Of a stretch of DNA of 64,000 nucleotides, positions 10,124 to 21,500 are shown piece after piece. The stretch is taken from positions 1 through 64,000 of the forward strand of contig JAGHQL010000060.1 of NCBI GenBank assembly GCA_020080175.1, given 5' to 3'. Origin of the DNA: Glutinoglossum americanum (Eukaryota; Ascomycota; Geoglossomycetes; Geoglossales; Geoglossaceae). Both the position numbers and the translations under genes were made by a program. The first letter of the stretch is position 1, and each line of letters starts with the position of its first letter. The notes under the pieces are model-generated. The model did no database searches. It was not told the DNA's origin and worked only from the letters and a program-made list of their open reading frames with translations.

Positions 10124-13100
10124 TCACACCCCCCTGTTCCCATTCCGATTCCCACTCGCATCCCCATCCGCGCCCCTCTCCTTCCTATGCAGGCTCCGCC
10201 TCACCTGGCTCCACCTTGACATGCCAACTCCAGACTGCTCCAGTATCTTATTCAAACGCCGAATCTCGCTCCACCTCGACAGGCTGCCCAGCTCCAAGAT
10301 GCTCATCCGACGCATCTTCCCGCTCGGGTTGCCGATGATCACAGGCTCCCACTCCTCCTCTTCGTCCTCCGCCGGGTCGAAGTTCCCCCTGCTTCGGTGC
10401 CTTAGGTCCGGCACCATCTGCACCTCCTTCCACCGCCAGAGTACCGCGGAGAGGGCCACCGTCAATACCAAAAGGATGCCGGCCACAACCCCCGTGGCCG
10501 CCTGCGCCCCCATCTTCCTCTCCACCTTGCCACCTGTCGCTGTCGCGAGAGCAGCAGCCACAAAACCCAGGCTGTGCATGATGGCAAAGGCGCTGCTAAC
10601 ACGTGGATAGCAAGAATAATTTGTCCTTCTCATCACCGCTTTTTCTGCGTCGCCGCTGAGCCTCTTTGTACCCACTGCGCTAGCCCGTTGTAGGTCAGAC
10701 GTGTCAAACGTCTCCATGATGATGCCGTTGCACTCAGAGATGGCGAGGATGGACAGAAACCCAATCAACCCCGCAAGCATCGTGGGCACCATGAAGTGCG
10801 TCCGGGTGCCGCCGGAGGCCAAGGTATAGGCAAGGTCGGCAAAAGGTAACGCAAGCATGAAAAACGCCCTGCGAACCAAATGCGTAGACCAGGTGACTCG
10901 CTTCTCAAACGTCATGCTGTCCGTCCGTTGAGGGTGGTGCCTAGCCCGACTGAAGAGAGATCCTTTTTGAAGGGGAGCTGCAAGCAAAGCACCAATGGGC
11001 ACCGCAGAGACACAGAGTCCCACATAGGGCGACCGGAAACGGTAGTACCTGGAAGTCAGGGCTCCAAGTAGCTGCGAACCCGGGAAAATTAGCAAAGTAG
11101 ATCGAAGAGCGAATTTAACCTTATACTCACCACAACGACCATCACAATCTGCCCGTAAATCCAGCTAGAATAGAGCGCCACCACTGCGAATCCAGGCTGC
11201 TTCATCATCCTCGCGCATAGAACAAGGCCGGCGTGAACTTCCTCCCACCACCACTTCGGCCCTGTTGAGTAAATGTGCATCTTGATCTCTCCACGTGCGA
11301 GCCGCCTGGACACCTCGGTACCCTTGAGAATCTCAGCCACTGAACGGCGGTAGGCGGAGCGCCTAACTTCAGGGGAAAGGACGTTCAAGAGGAGGACCCA
11401 AGCGGTTAAGAACATAACAAGCCAAAACCCCCACTGGGGATTGTGTTCATTGATGATCCAAGCACCGATGAGAAACCCCACCCCTATGGATCCGATAAAA
11501 CAGAATGACCAGATGCCCAACCATACACCCATCCCCCCTCCGTGGCGCCGCACATCATTCTCAATGACGCGCTCTTGGTGGGGGTTTCCACTCTGCAACG
11601 ACGATCCAAATAGGTCGAGAAGCGTAGTCTTGAAGTTGATATTCGCAAACCCCAGTGCTAAACCAGACAAACCCCTGACCGTCAAAAGAGCAGTGCGATA
11701 TCCTGCAACATCAGGCGACCTGGGCGTGCTAACAATCATCCCTTGTGGTAGCTGAAGAGGCAGGAGTAGCGCCAGGGCCACAAGGGTATACGGTTTGCGC
11801 CCGTGCAGCAGCGGCAACGGCCAGAACACCAGCGTAGGAATCGCCAACCCAATATACAAACTAGAGACGATAAAATTAGACTCGAACACGCGCACCCCTC
11901 ACGGACCTCGAAAGAGACGGACTGTCTACATACAAAACGTTTCCAAGAATTGCATAGTGGTGCAGATCGGTGATCTGATACTGGATCGCGGGCACCTCGC
12001 CGGCCTTTTTATATTTTTCTCGGGACGCCCCCCCGGTCAGCCAAGTCTCTCAATTTCGCGGAGGAGGAATCCACATACGTATACACCGACGATCACTCCG
12101 ACGAGCGCCGTGCTGATGCAGGCCACTGCTGCGGTGAATCTCTTCTTCACGGTGCTCCAGTCCCTGGAGATCGGTTGGCGGCGGTGGGATCGGCGGAGGC
12201 TGAAACGGTGGGCTCCGTGTAGGCTGATGTGGTGGTGGTTCCTGATGCTGGGGTACCTCCTTATCGCGTCGTGTTCGCGGCTCTCGCCGGCCTCTTCGTG
12301 CTGCGCGTCTCCGCTCGGGGTCTCGCTCGAGCGAGGTGGGTAGCTGGAGTAGTGTCGGTGGGCTCCAAGGACGTGTTTTGGGGGTTTTCTTCGCTGTCTC
12401 GATGCGGAATCCATAGCTCCATGAGTAGCAGCACCTGACCCAATAAACTGCCGAAGCCCCGAGGAGCTGTGCCGTGGTTGTATAGGCGGTGTATTGTACC
12501 GCCTAATGTGTCTATGGACGTCATCTCGACTAGGTAAGTTTGGAGGTGGGCGGTTATCTCGAACGACAAGATCAACTCTTTCTCTGACCGGGGTTCGGAT
12601 AGAATGCGGTTTTTGAGGCTCGCCGTGTCTGTCACGGAACACTCTGTCTGCTGCGTACGCTGGGTCTGTGTTGCGTCTTGCCCTCTGACGGGCGTATGAC
12701 TCCTCATCTCCTCCGTAGAACCTGGGCGGCGTGCGGTAATTCGAGGTGTTTGTTTCGCTGCGCTGAAAATATTGTTCGCTTTCTTGCTGGGGAGTCTCGA
12801 TGGGAGAGCTCGCAGCGAGGCGACCGCCATCCTGTGGCAACGTACCAACCAGCTCTGGAGGGGTTCGGCTTTCACTTGGGATATCCGGCTTCACTATTGT
12901 ATTCGCTAACGAGGTTTGTGATGTGACCTTAGATCCATTAGGATAGGGGGTCGGCAGGTGATCTGCAGTTGGTTTGCGAGTAGAGGGTGGGTGTTCAGGG
13001 GGCAGCGGTTCGAATATCCGTATGTGATCCGGGGAGTCTAGCTGCTCCACCACCTCAGGTTCGATATCCCATTGGTCGACAGTCGCGGGGATAGCAGAAC

Positions 13101-15618
13101 CGATCGGTCTTGGGGGGTCAGAGGCTAACCGGTTGCTGAGTGATCTCGAACGACTCTGGGCAAAGGCTTTTTGCACCCGAGACTCCGTCGGGATTGACAG
13201 GTCCGAAGTCCTTCTAGAGCCCACAAGAAGAGGGCTCAGAACAATAGATTTCTGTGACCCACTAGAAGAAGAACTCTGGCTACTAGGAACGCTAGATATC
13301 GCTTCATGATCCAATTGCGCTACCGCGTCTTGCAGAATCTGCGGTGGCTGCTGCGTAACTTGCCTCTCGGAGACTTCCTTAGCGATATGGAGTGCCTCGT
13401 TCAGCAAGACTTCCAAACCCTGGATCATCTTATTGAAAGAATCACTAGCTTCTCGTTGAAACTGAGTCCCTGTTTCAGAAGTTTTGCCATCTTTGCAGTT
13501 GATACTAGTTTCGGCAGTAACCTTGTCACAGCAAAAGGACGGAGAATCGTATATGGGAGGCGACAAGTCGGCGACGCCATTGGATGTCATAGACGAGGGG
13601 ACTGTCTGGAGCCTCTGAGATGGCCTAGATGTTAAGTAGGGGGGCGAATCAGATTTCGGCCCGACTATCCGCCGCCGGAGAAGTTGCCGGATCCATTGGG
13701 TTGCCCCCGCTTCGGTTCTCGGGCTACCGCCGTACCCGGGTTGCACAGAAACTCTAGATACTCCCTGGGAATAGGGGCGAGAGCTATCCACCAGCCTAGC
13801 GGCCGCAATGGCCTGGGCTGCATCTGGTGATGAATATCGTCTGGTCCCGGCGACTCGAAAGGCTTTGCTGTTAGAGAGTCGAGGTGGTACCCGTGACGAG
13901 CGGTGACGTTTTGCTGTATTTGTAACAGCATTGCTTATGTCCAAATCAATGTAAGGTTGCTCAGACAGACTTGGAGGTATAGGGATTCTCCCAGTTCCCG
14001 CCTTTGAGTTCTGTGCTTGATCTCGAATGGGCGCGGACCAACTTATATCTAGAGTTTTCAGGTCCGTAGATAATTGCTGTTCCTGACTTAGACTACCTGG
14101 GCTCGGATAAAGAGATATCGGAGACTGAGCCAAGGAGTTTACCATAATAGGTGCCTTAGAAAAGCTCTCTAACGACGAAATGTAATCCTCCGGCCCTACT
14201 CTAACACACTTGGGTTCCTGGGAGTCAATTTCCAGAGGCGCAGTGAGTATTGCAGCGCTCCCTTCTTGAAGAGTTGGCCGGACGATAAGCTTTTCATAGC
14301 TTAAAGCTGTGTGGTTAGAAACACCATTCAAATCCACGCTCTCCTCTTCAGCAGCTTGTCTGCTCGAACTATAGTCAGAAAAGGTTTTGTTTTCAGTGAG
14401 GCCTCCATCTACACTACTTCTCCTCTCCGCACCACCAGTAGGAATCTTCTTTAACGCATCGGTAAAGGTATTGTGGGAATCAAAGCTAGTAGGTGTAGGA
14501 GGCTGGGGGCTAGGGTCTCGAAGCAGCAATCCCAATGCATTATCTTCGATTGTAGCTGTTTTAGGTTCAGGGGCTAACCGGTTCGAGCCGAAAGGATAAT
14601 CGCAATGAGCCAAGCTCTGTGATAAGACTGGGGGAAGGGGCATGCCAATTTCAGATGCTGACGGCGATCGTTTGAGGAGTGCGTGATAGTTAATGCCCCT
14701 GGATTTGGTGGAGATAGATGAGGATCTAGAGCGTACAGCTGATATCGAGCCCATGACATGAATTCCAGTGTCTGAGCCTGCTGTTTGTGATCTGCGGAGT
14801 GAGCGAGCTGAAGGTGGTAAAGGCATCGCGTCCGGCCGAGCATCCGATATAGCCATGGTGGGCAAGGTTTTGGACAATGCCTCACGGTCCGGACCCACCA
14901 AACCTGCAGCAGCTCTACACGACGGGCAGCTGATGGTGACTGTATCAGCGCCCGGCCGGGCTCCTAAATCCAACATGTAGCTACTAGGCGCCGACTGCAT
15001 GCTTGGCCTAGATCCATCTTTCGCCAGGTCGCCCTTTTCAGGGGGGTTAATTGGCCGGAGAACGAGTCGAGGGAGGTAATGCCTTTTGGGCTGGACCTTG
15101 CTCTCTTCCTGCCTTTGGGATAAGGTCTCGAGCAGCGCCTTGCTAGCCGCGCTGATCTCAAACGTAGAGATATCTCTACCAACTGTATTTCCGATGGCTC
15201 GTTGGTCCAACCTAGACTTCCCTATAAGATTGCCATCGCTTCTGCTTTTTTGGCTTACCCGTCGGCCCAGAGCACTCGAACTTCTTATGATATCCATATC
15301 CCCAATTTGTCTTTCGGGACCTCCAAAACCCGTGCTGACCATACTCTGGCCCAAATTTTGCATTAGGACTGCCGAGACCCTGCAAGCGGGATCGGAGTTT
15401 CCGGTTTTATCAGGCAGGTCGTCCAACGAGTGGGTTTGGAAATTATACTGTGGGGTTTGATACAGCGACTTTGGGGCGTCGTGATCGTCGTCAGCGACAA
15501 AGAGTGAACGGCGTCGACTAATGTTGTCTTTTTCTAGCCCAAAGGCCAAGGAGTACTGTGATGGAGTTAAGGGCCTCAAGGCTGGTCTTGGAGATTCACC
15601 CCGGGAGACGACCTCCAT
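10124..15618 (-). CDS. MFS-like 12-TM membrane protein with a ~1,180-residue N-terminal tail
   Basis: Exons on the minus strand: 15618-12079, 12004-11934, 11860-11131, 11071-10124; 1,762 residues. Introns are 74, 73 and 59 nt with donors GTATGT, GTATGT and GTGAGT. The joins restore a continuous conserved core: GVYAGEVPAIQYQ, then NVFLYIGLAIPT, and VVVLLGALTSRYY across the last intron. The first ~1,150 residues are Ser/Pro-rich, low-complexity and cytosolic-looking. The remainder holds about twelve hydrophobic segments separated by conserved loops such as LFGSSLQSGNPHQE, DVRRHGGGMG and GEIKMHIYSTGPKWWWEE. I recognise this as a Pezizomycotina family annotated in databases as MFS or polyamine-transport-like. 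The substrate is unknown to me. The tail contains many possible phospho-sites, suggesting regulation by phosphorylation. The 71-nt second exon is easily missed, and without it the gene falls apart into three pieces. Confidence 0.85.
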
Positions 15619-15910
15619 CGACAGATAGGATAGAGATCGGAGGTGTGAAGCTCTGATATGTGATACTAGGGATATAGGGATATAGGGATATTGCTATTGG
15701 AGACTTTAGGGAGTTTGAGAAATAGGATAAGAGTGCATGTAGTGAGATACGAGTGGAGAACGAGAATGAGGAGTCAGGAGGTATTATGGCCGTTCTTACC
15801 TGATGTGAAGTCAAAACGGAAGGCATGACACCTTAAAAAATCACGGCAGAGAAGTAACTAGTGTGAAAGCAAACTTCAGAAGGTTTCCTTGAGAAAAGTA
15901 TGGTCTATTT

Positions 15911-16874
15911 TTACTCTTCGTACTTAACTTTGCCCTCGCTGATGTCCGGATAAACGTCAAACCTCCGCTGCGAGTAAATTGGAATCCCTCTCCTTATGTC
16001 ATCAATTTTCTCTCCATTTAATTCCACATACGCAATCCCCTCTTTCTCGTCCATCTCAGCCAAAACTTCTGCGTTCGGATCTGCAACCAGACTATGTCCC
16101 CATGCGTGATATGTAGCTTCCATATCCCTCGCCGGACTACAAAGGGCGACATATACCTGGTTGTCCATAGCTCTCGCTCTGGCCTGCAGGCTCCAGTGCA
16201 GCGGGCCCGTCGTCATGTTGAAGGCACCTGGGTAGATGAGCGCGAAGCAGCCCTTTCGCGCAGCTATCATGGCGAGTTCAGGGAAGCGCACGTCGTAGCA
16301 GATGGCAATGCCGACCTTCCCATACTCGGGGATATCAACGATAGTAACTTTATTACCTGGCGAAAGGACATCGCTTTCTTTGAACTTGATCTTGCCTGGA
16401 ATATCGATATCGAATAGATGTGTCTTTCGGTGCGTCGCAATTAGCGCACCAGAGGGGGAGAAGGTGAGCGATGTGTTGTAGTATTTCTCCGTTTCAGGCG
16501 AGTATTCGGGTATGGATCCGCCAATTAAGAAGGCGTTGGCTTCTTTAGCAACGGCGGAAAGAGCATGGAATGAGGGTGAATCGTCTGATGACGGCGGGGA
16601 TGGCAGGAGTTTTTCTGCATATTTCGGGAAGAACTGGGTACCGTACGGAGAATTAAAGCATTCGGGTAACACGATGAGTTTTGCGCCTGCTTTGGATGCC
16701 TCAAGCACTTTAGTCCTGGCACGTTGGAGATTCGTAGCTTTGTCGGCGCCTGATCGATAGGTCAGTCAAAGTAAATTTGGCAGACGGGTGAGTCCGCGAT
16801 AGCATTCGAAGGATACCCGTTGCCAACTGCACCAGAGCAAGCTTCAGTGGTTGTTTCAATAAAAGGCTCGACAT
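15911..16874 (-). CDS. nit2: Omega-amidase Nit2 (nitrilase superfamily)
   Basis: Exons 16874-16817 and 16749-15911, separated by a 67-nt intron (donor GTATCC, branch CTGAC); 298 residues, the usual size. The short first exon encodes the conserved opening strand (LKLALVQLATG). The Glu-Lys-Cys catalytic triad is present: E49 in LPECFNS, K128 in HRKTHLFD and C170 in AICYDVRFPE. Nit2 hydrolyses alpha-ketoglutaramate and alpha-ketosuccinamate to 2-oxoglutarate and oxaloacetate, clearing products of glutamine and asparagine transamination. The later GAFNMTTGPLHW and QVYVALCSPARD segments are typical of the Nit2/yeast Nit3 branch. Its start faces about 1.6 kb of non-coding DNA. The assignment to Nit2 rather than Nit1 rests on these motifs from memory. 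Confidence 0.93.
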
Positions 16875-18510
16875 TCCTCTCCAATCTCTGGATAATCTCT
16901 CAAATAGAAGCTCACAACAACCTTATTGAAAGCTTCTCGTTCACGCACTATTGAAACTTGTGAGATTAAGATCCCTGCTTCCCGCAGCAAACATGCTTGT
17001 GGCTGTGATGCGGCTTATCAGATCCCCTCGCTAAGAGGGGTCCGAAAAAAGAACAGAGCATGCACACCAAAAATACCCGCCGTATCTTATCGATACGAAA
17101 CCCGAAAATAAAAAGGAGAGGGGGCCAACCAAGGATCCCCTCGTGTTCTTGCCTCCTCTCCACGGTAGAATAAAAAAAGAAAACAAAACATATGTACGCA
17201 TGTATAATACATACATACATACATACGTGAGTGACTGCATAAACTTCTGCAGTGCCGGCCCCATCGCCATAGCTCATGGCGGCTCTGATATCCTCGGGTA
17301 GTCCCTCGTGGCTATTACCATGGCCCCTGCGGACCCCACAGGAGGAACGATCAGCATGTCGAGCATTGGTGGCATAAACACCCTCGCTCTCGGGGCAAAC
17401 ACCGTCTGGTGTTGCTCATGATGGATATCTGAGCTCGGCGGATCACTGTGATTACTTCAAATACGCTTTAGCTTGCTCCTAGCTCAAAGATTTCCATACG
17501 TTACACCAATGGTTTTCACGAACCCGTCAACTTTCCACAGGGCTACTGTAGAGCAGGGATGGCCCCCATATAGCTATCGGCAATCCAGACCATTGCTAAA
17601 AGCACTTTCGCTTTTCTCCGCGGAAGTTTCATTAAACTCTATTTCTCTTTTCCTTAGAGTTGAGCTACGTAGTAGATGCCCAAGAGGCAATGCCGGAGCA
17701 TCAGAGCCAGCTGATAGAGTAAAGGAACTATTAGTAGGAAAGCCAGCTTCGGTTTTTAGCGGAAACATGATAGGAGAAACATGGCGAGGAACCATCAGAA
17801 GGTGTGAGCACTGCTGCCTGAAGAAAGCGTCCACTGCCGGATATGCAGGGAATTACAAAAGTTATTCGTGGATCGTGAGTCAAGGAAATATTTTATAAAA
17901 GAGGGTAGGAGAAGTTGACTCATGCTGAAGGAGGTAGAGGCGGTTGTAACACCACTTGCGCTGGAAAGAGATGTTTTGTGGTGGGGAACGTTGCCGGTGG
18001 GTGAGAGGCATCTATATTAACCAAAGGAAAAGGCGGGAAGAAGTATTGCTAGAGCAAGTATTGTTATTAACGTCGGGGCGTAGAAAACGTGAGTGGATCT
18101 TGTCAACATGTATAGAGCAGCTAAAACATGCCACCAGAGAAGATTAAATATTGACAGTGAGAAGAGAAAAGGGTGAGGGGTGTGATTATTACAGGTAGCA
18201 GATCGCCGATCTTGCCAAGCAACGTCCGTTTTTGAGGTCGCATTAGCTAATTGAAGTGCATAAGCCGTTACAGGAGGAACAAGAGTCTAGGATAGAGGGC
18301 GCTTGGGCTGTGGTGAAATAGGGAGAAAGGTTGTGAAAGGGTTGAAAATAATACAGGGGTATATCACAACAACGTGCCGTTCGTAAAGCTTGCTGATAGA
18401 GAATTCGCAAGGTCCGTTACTGCGTGGTAATCTTCATATCGTTGCGTGAAGTTCGTAAGGCCATAGTGCAAATTAATGACAGAACCAACCAGCTATTATC
18501 ACCATCAATT
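16875..18510. other. Intergenic, only a short microsatellite
   Basis: No gene seen between the Nit2 start and the end of the next minus-strand gene. The open frames here lack ATG starts and domains. A tetranucleotide run, ATAC repeated five times, lies at 17207-17226. Confidence 0.5.
17207..17226. repeat. (ATAC)5 microsatellite
   Basis: Five perfect copies of ATAC in the spacer upstream of the Nit2 gene. Too short to have a predicted role. Confidence 0.9.
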
Positions 18511-21500
18511 TCAGTGATATTTAGTGGTAACCACAGCGCTAGCAACAATCAACCCCAAAATGCCCACAACAATGACCACCCAGCTAAAGACAAGAGCAAT
18601 GGACTTCTCTCTCCTTCTCAGCTTCAGGATTTCGCCATTGGTACAATAAGCAACGGTGGCATCCATGCATCCATAGCCAAAAAGCAACAGCATCATCCAT
18701 CCGACGATAGGGAAGAGCATGCAAAAGATGAGTATGGCGCGGGAAATTGTGCGCTGGCGTCTGTAGCTATCCGTACTATCAAAGGACCCCTTACGAGGCC
18801 GGTGATGGTGGTTGTTTTCGCGGCGTTCATCAATGATCATCTGCCTCTGCTTTGCTGTCCAGAGATGCGGAAGGGGGGGTGTCGTATTGTAAGACACTGG
18901 GCGGTCAGGGCATAGTGCCCGAAGACTAGACATTGATATAGAATCGATAGGAGAAAGACGACCGTCGCTGTTGGTGTGCATATGGTTGTTGTGGAAAGGA
19001 GAGGCAGGATAGAAGACTGGCTCAGTCAAACCCATTGCTTTTCGCTCTTCTAAATGCTGGCGAATCTGTTTATTGTAGTAGCCTTGCTGGCGGTGAACAT
19101 TCTGTTCCCGCAATTTCTGAGACGGATAGGTAGGTTCTGGCAATGTTGGCGAGGGGGGTTTGGATAAAGGTTTTAGGTGGGAAGTCGGAGAACTCCCCTG
19201 CTGGTGGGGGCTGCTGCTCCAATGTGCGTGACTGCTGTCTCCAGCAAGGCTGCTTCCAACTTCGCGCATGCCAGTCCCATCTGGAGTGCCCGTGACGTTT
19301 GCTCTGAGCCCCAATACTGTCACCTTGGCAAAGCTCCCGTTGGCGCCGGGGAGATCCTGGGAATCAAGAACGGGACCTGGTTCACCGAAGTTATTCATCC
19401 ATGCACTGGAAGCGTAGGTACCATCCATTCCCACTTCCCCGAACGAATTCCCAGGCTTCTGGTTAAGATTTTCGGTCGAGCCGCCAACGATTTCGCTACC
19501 CATTGAAGAATACTGACGGATACTGGAACTGTAGGTATTATGGCGGTGCTTGTGGTGCGGTTCATGGTCTACCAGGCTCCGTTTATCATTTCCCTGAGCG
19601 CTATCACTCGCATTGTGGAGACAGTCGTATGCACGTGAGGGAGCTTTCCTAGGTATTTCCGGAGGAGAAGAGTTGAAAGGGTGGATATGTTCTGGCGACA
19701 AGGGAGTCGGGTGTTGGTATCTGCTGAATGGCAAAGTCACGGGAAGCGGTGGAGTCATGGCATTCCTATTTGGGAATCCAACGCCACCGGAGAAATTGTA
19801 CGTTGGAAGAAGGATCGTCTGGCCATCCGGAGTGATTTTTCGGAGGCGATAGACGTGTTCAAATCTCGGGTCGGCTGGGTGCTTGACAACCTGCCTAGTG
19901 GGTCCAAAGGGATTGTTCTTGAAATGCCCCACGCCCAAGCTCCCATAGCTAGAGAAACCACCCACACTATCGTCGGCCAATGCGTGGGCTGTGTTCTCAT
20001 CTGCGTCGAGTCTACCAGTGCCATACCTACTGAGGGCACCACTCTCAGCCACAGTCTCCCAGTCGCCGTCGTTGTCATCTTCAAATCCATCAGGAGGGTC
20101 CGGTTCGCTAATCGTCTCAGAGTAGTTCGTCCCTTGGAAAGAGGACGCATAGCTCCCCTTGTCAGTGATGTTGACACGTTCTTTCCCCATCCCTAGCCTT
20201 GTAATCTGCATGTTCCCATAGAGTCCATCATGGAAAGATTTTGCTGCATCGCTGCTGCCAGAAAGATTGCTTAGGTCCCGACTCATTTGCCCACGGCTAG
20301 AGGAGGTACGGCTTCCGCCAGGGCCGAGATCCCCTATACTAATTCTATCCTCAGTATCCGGGTTAAACTGAGCTACGCGAATCTCATCGTTACTGAGAAT
20401 GAAGACGTTGCCGCTCAAGTTGCTCAAACCACTCTGGCGCCTCAGCTCGCTGTAGATGTCACTCTCTAGTGCCTTATCAGATGAGGGAAAGGAACCAGGG
20501 AGCGATCTTGGGCTGTTGGATTCTGATCGGACTCGTTCAATAGTTGGATATGTGAGATTTTGCTTAATTCCTAGTTGACCCGCAGCAGAAGTCACTGCTG
20601 AGGTGCGAGCATCAGCGGCATTCAGATCAGCGTCGCCGAAGTACCCTAGGGCACAGGAGCTAGCTTGCGCTGATACGGAAGTGAGAGCGCCGCTTGATTG
20701 GTTTGCCATACCGCCGCGAGAAAGGTCCTGGGAAATATCCAAGAGATTGCGGGTATCTCCATAGGATACGTTATGGTGAGATAGCCCTCGAGTGAAGGTA
20801 CTCCGATTATTGGAACTCGATCGGTAGTTCGCAGGGGGCCCGGGGGGTAGGGGGACGTTTGGAGGTAGGCTTGGTGGGGATGAGCTTGTCAAGCGGGTGT
20901 TCTCTTTACCGGTGCCGCCTTTCTTCGGGTCGAGAATACCGACATTTGTGCCCAAAATGTTCTTGCCAAGCTGGAGTAACTGCAGCCCGGGGTTGGTGTA
21001 AAACTTCCTCTTGTCCGCTCTACTTGCTTTTCCCTGGGTATCGGCGCTGTCTTCATCATCGCTATCTAGCCCGATGTCCTCGAAATCCACAGTGACTCCA
21101 GCTTCAATGTCACCATACTTCTGCTCAATACTCCCCACAGTGCTGCGCTTCGGAACCTTAGCGGACATAGCAGTGGCTTCGCTGTCACCTTTAGCCTGGA
21201 AACAAGCATCTCTTGAATGGTCCGGGGTTGTACCAGTATCTCTCCCAGTATTCTTATCATAAAAGCCATAGCCGTGTGATTGTGCATCGACTTCCTCATT
21301 GTAGTCGAGGCCATAGGGCATGCTCCCTTGACTACGGCTACTACTCGTTACCAGAGAGCCAGAGGGTGCGCCGTCTGAGCCATTGTGGTAGATGGAGGAG
21401 TCGTCGTAATAATGGTGGCTGAGGTGTCCAGCAGAAGAAGAGATGCGGTGGTGGTCTTGCTGGTAGGTGTCGGCAGTTAGGTGTGGAACTGATTGGCTCG

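Noticed and set aside
17473-17898. 142-codon plus-strand open frame
   Set aside because: It begins with a non-ATG codon, shows no recognisable domain and lies in a low-information spacer.
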